In this document: one piece after another, positions 6,081-10,916 of the stretch
Position numbering within the stretch: the stretch's first letter is position 1
How the letters are laid out: every line of letters begins with the position of its first letter
Assembly (NCBI GenBank): GCA_945861605.1
Contig: CAMAVG010000026.1
Coordinates: 1 to 10,916, forward strand
From: Rickettsia typhi
GTDB taxonomy: Bacteria; Pseudomonadota; Alphaproteobacteria; Rickettsiales; Deianiraeaceae
Reading direction: 5' to 3'
DNA length: 10,916 bases
Translations under genes and position numbers: made by a program
The notes under the pieces: model-generated
Seen by the model: only the letters and a program-made list of their open reading frames with translations
What the model was told of the DNA's origin: nothing
Databases searched by the model: none

Positions 6081-8483
6081 TTACGAAATCAATTCTTTGA
6101 TGAGATACGCGTTGTAGTTTGCAGTCATTTGTTCGAATGCTTCGAAAACCTCAATTTTGTATTCGCTGAGTGGGTCTTTTTGTGCATAAGAACGAAGGTG
6201 CATGTTGCCTTTCAGGCTATCAACATTGTAAAGATGCTCCTTCCACATTGAATCAAGAATTGCGATTGCCGTGTGGCGTGCTCTGTATTGAGTTTCCTCC
6301 GTTGAATACTTTACTTTCCATATTGCGTTCAGTTTTTCAAGAAGCGTGCCATCGTAATCCTTTAACGATTCGGCGATTTCATCAACGACAGGGTTTGCAA
6401 GCGATGGTTTGGTTGATTTTTCGATAAAGTTTACAAACATTGCGTTTATGATATCTGCGATTGGTTTTGTATCGTCGATTAAATCCATGCGTTTTTTGTA
6501 GACTATCCTGCGTTGTGTGTTCATGATGTCGTCGTATTTGATCAAATTTTTACGAATTTCAAAATGGTGCGATTCAATCTTGCCTTGAGACCTTGAAATT
6601 ACACTATTAAGCCATGGGTGTTCAATTGATTCGCCTTCCTTAAAGCCAAGTGTTCCAAGAATAGATTTGAGTTTATCGCCACCAAATATTCGAAGAAGGT
6701 CGTCTTCCAAAGAAAGGAAAAATTGTGAGCGACCGACATCACCTTGTCTGCCGGATCTTCCTCTGAGTTGGTTATCGATACGACGCGATTCGTGTCTTTC
6801 CGAGCCGATTACGAATAGTCCGCCAACATTTTTCACTTTTTCGGATTCATGTCTGTGTTCGTCGCGAACTTGTTCAATGATTTTCTGCTTTTCGTTGAGG
6901 TCTTGGATGTATCGTGATGCTTTGATGATTTTCTTTTCAAGCGAACCACCCAAGATGATATCCGTTCCGCGACCAGCCATATTCGTTGCAATGGTTATTG
7001 AGCCGAACTTTCCTGCGTCTGCGATAATTTGTGCTTCTTGTTCGTGGTTTTTTGCGTTCAAAACATTGTGTGTGAGGTTGTTTTTCGTGAATAATGCCGC
7101 AAGTTTTTCAGATTTCCCAACCGAAGCCGTTCCTATTAAAACAGGTTGACCTTTCGCATGAGCTTCTTTCACTGTTTCAAGTATTGCTTGGAATTTTTCG
7201 TCTTCTGTGCGGTAAATTTTGTCACCTTCATCAATTCTTTGAAGCTTTTTGTGTGTTGGGATTGAAACGACTGAAAGGTTGTAAATTTCGTGGAATTCGT
7301 GTGCTTCTGTTGAAGCGGTGCCTGTCATTCCACTAAGCTTTTCATACATTCTGAAGTAGTTTTGGTATGTAATTGAGGCAAGAGTTTGGGTTTCTTGTTG
7401 AATTTCAACGCCGTGTTTTGCTTCAATTGCTTGGTGGAGTCCGTCGGAATAACGCCTTCCGTCCATGATTCTTCCCGTAAATTCGTCAACGATCAAAATT
7501 TCGCCGTTTCGTAGAATGTAATCGACATTATCTTTCATTGTTTTGGAAGCCTTTAATGCCTGCGTTATGCCGTGAATTATGTGGTTGTTTCGTGCTTGAG
7601 TGTGGAAATCGTGACCGGAATATAGCGATTCTTCAGGTTTTAAAATGCCAACTTTTTGAAGGAAGGAGTCGATTTTTTGGTAGCCGGTATCAGTGATATA
7701 AACTGATTTGTGTTTTTCCTCAATTTCAAAATCTTCTTCCGTGAATGTGCGAACGACATCTCTTGATAGAATATAAATATCGCCGGATTGATCAACAGGA
7801 CCGGAGATTATTAGCGGCGTTCTGGATTCATCAATCAGGATTGAATCGATTTCATCAACAATTGCAAATGAAAGACCGTGTTTTGTCAAAGTACATTCTT
7901 GTTTTGAACGACGCATGTTATCGCGTAGGTAATCAAACCCAAGTTCGTTGTTTGTGATATACAGGACATCGGATTCATACTTTTCAACCCTGTTGTGTGG
8001 GTCAATCTCGCTTGTAATCCAGTCGCATTTCATGCCGAGTAAATCAAAAAGCGGTTGCATTGTAATTCCATCCCTTTTCACAAGGTAATCATTCACGGTT
8101 ACAACATGGACGGGGTTACCAGTTAGTGCGTTTAAATAAGATGGAAGTGCCGCCGTTAGTGTTTTTCCTTCACCGGTTGACATCTCCGCAACTTTTCCTT
8201 CGTGCAAAACCATTCCACCAATAAGTTGAACATCAAAGTGTTTCATTCCAAGAACCTTTTCCGAAGCAGCCTGAACCAATGCAAACGCTTGTGGTAAAAT
8301 TGCATCAAGCTTTGTTCCATTTTTCACCATTTCACGAAATTTGTTCGTTTGAATTTCGAAATCCTCTTCTTTGAACGCTTTAAATTCTTCATAGAACTTT
8401 GCAATCTCTGGAAGCAAGTTTGTGTATTTTGAAAGTGCTCTTTCGTTGCTTGAACCAAATATTTTTGCTAAAATTTTGAACAT
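6081..8483 (-). CDS. secA: Preprotein translocase ATPase SecA, lacking the C-terminal zinc domain
   Basis: The motor of Sec export; it binds SecYEG at the inner membrane and drives preproteins across with ATP. The 800 aa include Walker A STGEGKT at 102-108, VDEIDSILIDESRTPLIISG at 209-228 (Walker B/DEAD-like with the preprotein cross-linking domain entry), and VDEFTGRIMDGRRYSDGLHQ at 332-351. GMTGTA is at 385-390, MAGRGTDIILGG at 502-513 and RGRSGRQGDVGRSQF at 574-588 (motif VI arginine fingers). The helical scaffold and two-helix finger region around WKEHLY at 747-752 and LRSYAQKDPLSEYK at 763-776 end at residue 800. The C-terminal linker and CxCxSG...CH zinc module, which bind SecB and phospholipids in most proteobacteria, are absent. 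The stop is immediately followed by intergenic DNA, so this is a natural short form, not a window edge. The ATG at 8483 gives the usual MFKILAKIFGS start. No Shine-Dalgarno. Confidence 0.97.
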   Translation of the reverse strand: MFKILAKIFGSSNERALSKYTNLLPEIAKFYEEFKAFKEEDFEIQTNKFREMVKNGTKLDAILPQAFALVQAASEKVLGMKHFDVQLIGGMVLHEGKVAEMSTGEGKTLTAALPSYLNALTGNPVHVVTVNDYLVKRDGITMQPLFDLLGMKCDWITSEIDPHNRVEKYESDVLYITNNELGFDYLRDNMRRSKQECTLTKHGLSFAIVDEIDSILIDESRTPLIISGPVDQSGDIYILSRDVVRTFTEEDFEIEEKHKSVYITDTGYQKIDSFLQKVGILKPEESLYSGHDFHTQARNNHIIHGITQALKASKTMKDNVDYILRNGEILIVDEFTGRIMDGRRYSDGLHQAIEAKHGVEIQQETQTLASITYQNYFRMYEKLSGMTGTASTEAHEFHEIYNLSVVSIPTHKKLQRIDEGDKIYRTEDEKFQAILETVKEAHAKGQPVLIGTASVGKSEKLAALFTKNNLTHNVLNAKNHEQEAQIIADAGKFGSITIATNMAGRGTDIILGGSLEKKIIKASRYIQDLNEKQKIIEQVRDEHRHESEKVKNVGGLFVIGSERHESRRIDNQLRGRSGRQGDVGRSQFFLSLEDDLLRIFGGDKLKSILGTLGFKEGESIEHPWLNSVISRSQGKIESHHFEIRKNLIKYDDIMNTQRRIVYKKRMDLIDDTKPIADIINAMFVNFIEKSTKPSLANPVVDEIAESLKDYDGTLLEKLNAIWKVKYSTEETQYRARHTAIAILDSMWKEHLYNVDSLKGNMHLRSYAQKDPLSEYKIEVFEAFEQMTANYNAYLIKELIS

Positions 8484-8620
8484 AAGTGTTTATTGTGATA
8501 TAAAAACATATTTATTTTAGAAAAATATTCAAAAGTCAAATTAATTCTTTGCGATAAAAATTTTCCTTGATTTTTCCGCTTCGTGGAATAAAAGGGTGTT
8601 TATGTCTTTTAATTGCACTG
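8484..8620. promoter_or_regulatory. Divergent promoter region between secA and pgsA
   Basis: This 137-bp A/T-rich gap must hold the promoters of both units. For secA (minus) there is TTGACT at 8534-8539 (5 of 6) with TAAAAT at 8514-8519 (5 of 6), but the 14-nt spacing is short. For pgsA (plus) TTGATT at 8567-8572 is 16 nt before TAAAAG at 8589-8594. Neither pair is strong. The secA leader before ATG contains no Shine-Dalgarno, and none is seen before the pgsA ATG either. The secA regulatory gene secM is not present. Confidence 0.4.
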
Positions 8621-9208
8621 ATGCTGCGGGTTCTTACGCCAAATTTCTTCACGGTTTTTCGCCTTTTGGCTTCAGTTGTGATAGTCCTCCTCTATATAAC
8701 ATTCGGCGTGAAATCGTTTTCGATAATTCTTCCGTTATACATTCTTGCCGCAGTATCGGATTATATCGACGGCAACCTTGCAAGGAAATACAATAAAGTT
8801 ACGAATTTTGGAAAATGTTTTGATATCATCGCCGATAAAGCCCTCGTTTTAGCAATTTTCATGATATCAACCCACGCGGGTTCGGTTCATTTGTTTTTCT
8901 CGTTCATAATTCTATTTCGTGAATTTGCCGTTTCAGGTTTGCGGGAAGTTCTTGCTTCGGAAAACATTAAAATTCCTGCAAGCAAACTTGGCAAATGGAA
9001 GACGGGTTTTCAAATGACAGCCTGCGGTTTTGCAATTGGAATTTACACGCCTTGGGCTTTGTCGCTTTTGAACTGGACGGTAATTCTAGGCTTCGTCCCG
9101 ATGTTCGTCACGCAAATCACCTTCATTTTACTCGTGATATCAACCGTTTTGACGGTGTGGTCAGGTGGTGAATACTTCAGAATACTATTTGGGAAGAATA
9201 AAATATGA
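8621..9208 (+). CDS. pgsA: CDP-diacylglycerol-glycerol-3-phosphate 3-phosphatidyltransferase PgsA
   Basis: Integral inner-membrane enzyme that transfers a phosphatidyl group from CDP-diacylglycerol to glycerol-3-phosphate, making phosphatidylglycerol phosphate, precursor of phosphatidylglycerol and cardiolipin. The full CDP-alcohol phosphatidyltransferase signature is present from D47 to D72: D47-x2-D50-G51-x2-A54-R55-x8-G64-x3-D68-x3-D72. REFAVSGLRE at 100-109 is typical of PgsA rather than of phosphatidylserine synthase. Several hydrophobic helices are visible (about 10-30, 34-46, 72-98, 128-150, 155-180). The length of 195 aa fits. The ATG at 8621 gives the canonical MLRVLTPNFFTVFRLL start. 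A TTG at 8567 would add 18 unconserved residues, and the ATG at 8602 is in another frame. The stop shares ATGA with argF, so the two are probably translationally coupled. Confidence 0.92.
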   Translation: MLRVLTPNFFTVFRLLASVVIVLLYITFGVKSFSIILPLYILAAVSDYIDGNLARKYNKVTNFGKCFDIIADKALVLAIFMISTHAGSVHLFFSFIILFREFAVSGLREVLASENIKIPASKLGKWKTGFQMTACGFAIGIYTPWALSLLNWTVILGFVPMFVTQITFILLVISTVLTVWSGGEYFRILFGKNKI

Positions 9209-10125
9209 AACACTTTTTAAGCATAAGCCAACTTTCGGTTGAGGAAATAAAAAAAATTATCCAAGTTGCAATCAACGAAAAACACGCAATGAAAATTGGC
9301 AGACCGCAATACCAAGAAAGCCTTTCTGGGAAAGTTCTTGCGATGATTTTCGAAAAGCCGTCGACTCGCACCCGCATTTCATTTGACCTCGCCATTCGCC
9401 AACTTGGCGGTTCATCGATTGTCCTCAACGCAAATGATATCCACATCGGTCACGGGGAATCAGTCTCCGACACTGCAAAAGTTATGTCAAGATTCGTCGA
9501 TTCCATAATGTTTCGCTGCTTTGAAGAATCAAAACTTCTTGAACTCGCACACAATTCAACAGCTCCCGTCGTGAACGCTTTAACAAACGAAAGCCACCCG
9601 TGTCAAATTCTTGCCGCAGCAATGACCTTCCACGAACACGGAAAAATTCTCGAAAAAACAAAAAATCAATCAAAATTGGTCTGGATTGGCGACTTCAACA
9701 ATGTCACAAATTCTTACATTGAACTCGCAGAGAAGCTTGGTTTTGAATTTACGATTTCCAGCCCATCAATTACACAAACACAGGAAAAACGAATTAAGGA
9801 AGCACAAAAATTAAACAAAAGCATTATTTTCGAACAAAACCCAAAAATTGCGGTTCAAAATGCTGATGTCATAATAACCGACACTTGGGTCTCCATGGGT
9901 GATGGCTCCAAGGATTTAACAAAATTCACACCATTCCAAGTGAATTCAGAACTTATAAAAAACGCAAAGGAAAACTACCTTTTCTCGCACTGTCTTCCAG
10001 CACACAGAGGAGAAGAAGTTACAAACGAAATTATTGACAGCAAAAATTCTATAGTATTTGATGAAGCAGAAAACAGACTCCACATTCAGAAAGCTATTTT
10101 GCTTTATATGTTTGATATTATCTAA
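9205..10125 (+). CDS. argF: Ornithine carbamoyltransferase ArgF
   Basis: Forms citrulline from ornithine and carbamoyl phosphate in the cytoplasm, the sixth step of arginine synthesis. The 306-aa length is standard. Carbamoyl-phosphate residues lie in S53-T-R-T-R57 and HPCQ at 131-134. The ornithine side shows FNNVTNS at 164-170, D226 with SMG at 230-232, and HCLPAHRGEE at 262-271 with the catalytic Cys263. These separate it from aspartate carbamoyltransferase, which lacks the SMG and HCLP patterns. The start overlaps the pgsA stop by ATGA; GGGAAG upstream is a poor Shine-Dalgarno. No other arginine gene is in the window, so whether a complete pathway exists cannot be seen. An anabolic role is assumed; a catabolic (arginine deiminase) OTC would normally sit beside arcA/arcC. 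Confidence 0.95.
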   Translation: MKHFLSISQLSVEEIKKIIQVAINEKHAMKIGRPQYQESLSGKVLAMIFEKPSTRTRISFDLAIRQLGGSSIVLNANDIHIGHGESVSDTAKVMSRFVDSIMFRCFEESKLLELAHNSTAPVVNALTNESHPCQILAAAMTFHEHGKILEKTKNQSKLVWIGDFNNVTNSYIELAEKLGFEFTISSPSITQTQEKRIKEAQKLNKSIIFEQNPKIAVQNADVIITDTWVSMGDGSKDLTKFTPFQVNSELIKNAKENYLFSHCLPAHRGEEVTNEIIDSKNSIVFDEAENRLHIQKAILLYMFDII

Positions 10126-10153
10126 TCAAGCATACACGCAAACAGCCAACGCA

Positions 10154-10916
10154 ATGACATTCGAACAATACATTGAAGACCACTCTTCAAGCCAAATGCG
10201 TGCGTACCTCACAGGTTACGCCGACGCCATTCACAACAACGCCTATTTCTTCGGCGGCTGCCCGAAAAGATTCCAATACCGCCCATACAGCGAATACATG
10301 CAACACATTGATATCTACATCGCCCAACGCACACAAGACGACAACACAAACCGCGAAATCTTCCTGCAAAAAAGCGTCGAACCCTTTCTCACCGAGGTAA
10401 TCCTCAAATATATCGACTGCGACAACCCCGAAGCAATCCAAATTCAAGACCAACCCAAAGCCATTCAAATCGAAATTCGCGACATCGCAAAAGATTCCAT
10501 GCAAAAAACAAAAAAATACCAAACAATCGACGAACGCGAAATGGAATTTCAATATAACGAATATCTTCGAAGACTTCAAAACCCAACAAAAGCCGAAAAG
10601 GAATCAAAGATTCTCCACGGCGATGGCAAGCAAAAACGCAATGTTTCCAAACCTATCAATGAGAAACTCAAAGAACAAGCAGAAAAAAAACTTATCGAAA
10701 CCCAACCCGAAGAAGAAAAAGAAGAAGGCATAATTGACAGCATGAAAGACAGCGTAAAGGATATCGCAAACGGCGTTCTTTCGAAGTTTTCCTCCAAAAA
10801 AGAAGAAAAAATCGAAACTGCTCCGGAGAAAACTCTAGATATCGGCGTTCGCAATTCATCCGCGACCAAACCCGCAAATGAGGAAATCAAACCAACACCC
10901 GAATCAAAAACCTCAC
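10154..10916 (+). CDS. Hypothetical protein, N-terminal 254 codons (runs off the window)
   Basis: Not recognised. An open frame from ATG at 10154, 28 nt after argF, stays open to the last base, so at least 254 aa. There is no signal peptide and no membrane helix. Residues 1-90 look like a compact, partly aromatic domain (many Tyr/Phe, YFFGGCPKRFQYRPYSEY at 31-48). AIQI occurs twice, at 94-97 and 103-106. From about 115 on the chain becomes very charged, with Lys/Glu-rich helix-prone or disordered stretches (145-196, 211-226) and a Pro/Thr/Ser/Lys tail. Synonymous codons end in C far more often than in argF: in the first ~115 codons C-ending outnumber T-ending about 61 to 14, against about equal in the first 60 codons of argF. 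No Shine-Dalgarno. A cytosolic scaffold, secreted effector or lineage-specific protein are all possible. Antisense frames exist but are broken into pieces, while this frame is continuous and co-directional with argF. Confidence 0.72.
   Translation, partial: MTFEQYIEDHSSSQMRAYLTGYADAIHNNAYFFGGCPKRFQYRPYSEYMQHIDIYIAQRTQDDNTNREIFLQKSVEPFLTEVILKYIDCDNPEAIQIQDQPKAIQIEIRDIAKDSMQKTKKYQTIDEREMEFQYNEYLRRLQNPTKAEKESKILHGDGKQKRNVSKPINEKLKEQAEKKLIETQPEEEKEEGIIDSMKDSVKDIANGVLSKFSSKKEEKIETAPEKTLDIGVRNSSATKPANEEIKPTPESKTS

Noticed and set aside
6667..7149. Plus-strand open frame of 160 codons inside secA
   Set aside because: Ser/Pro/Cys-rich antisense translation of conserved SecA motifs; no recognisable protein and no start signal.
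8602..8796. ATG at 8602 as the start of a gene upstream of pgsA
   Set aside because: It is in a different frame from pgsA and gives a 64-residue translation that overlaps the pgsA coding region without similarity to anything I know.
10187..10890. Minus-strand open frames opposite the last gene
   Set aside because: They are two or three short Phe/Leu/Cys/Ser-rich pieces in different frames, while the plus strand is open without a break and follows argF in the same direction.

Overview
The window looks like a chromosomal segment of an alphaproteobacterium, most probably a Rickettsiales-like or similar host-associated lineage. This rests on four points. The 16S rRNA gene end is not followed by the usual tRNA-Ile/tRNA-Ala/23S genes. 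A small protein resembling the DUF2610 family, which I associate mainly with Rickettsiales, is present. RibA is of the long type with a degenerate N-terminal domain. The DNA is A+T-rich (about 40% G+C in a spot-counted line) and densely packed. The genus cannot be named from the sequence alone.

Layout. Positions 1-70 hold the 3' end of a 16S rRNA gene (+). Then comes a six-gene block on the minus strand, listed 5' to 3': yidC (membrane insertase), a long-chain polyprenyl diphosphate synthase, a DUF2610-like small protein, coaX (type III pantothenate kinase), an AlkD-type DNA glycosylase and tadA (tRNA adenosine deaminase). The last three overlap by 8 nt each, or are 5 nt from the gene before. 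On the plus strand ribA diverges from yidC with only 2 bp between the two start codons. It converges on secA (minus). A 137-bp gap separates secA from a divergent plus-strand group: pgsA, argF (sharing ATGA) and a hypothetical gene that runs off the window end.

Functionally this is mostly housekeeping. SecA and YidC belong to inner-membrane protein export and insertion. PgsA makes phosphatidylglycerol phosphate. The polyprenyl synthase supplies a quinone or other isoprenoid side chain. RibA and CoaX feed flavin and CoA synthesis. ArgF makes citrulline. TadA edits the tRNA wobble base, and AlkD repairs alkylated DNA.

The most notable observation is at the very start. The 16S 3' end is readable through helix 45 and the GGATTAC that follows, but the anti-Shine-Dalgarno (CCTCC) is absent and replaced by an A/T-rich tail. 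In line with this, none of the eleven protein genes has a clear Shine-Dalgarno in front of its start. The yidC/ribA pair is so close that leaderless mRNAs are the simplest reading. If this is the organism's only 16S gene and the end is not an assembly artefact, translation initiation here is SD-independent.
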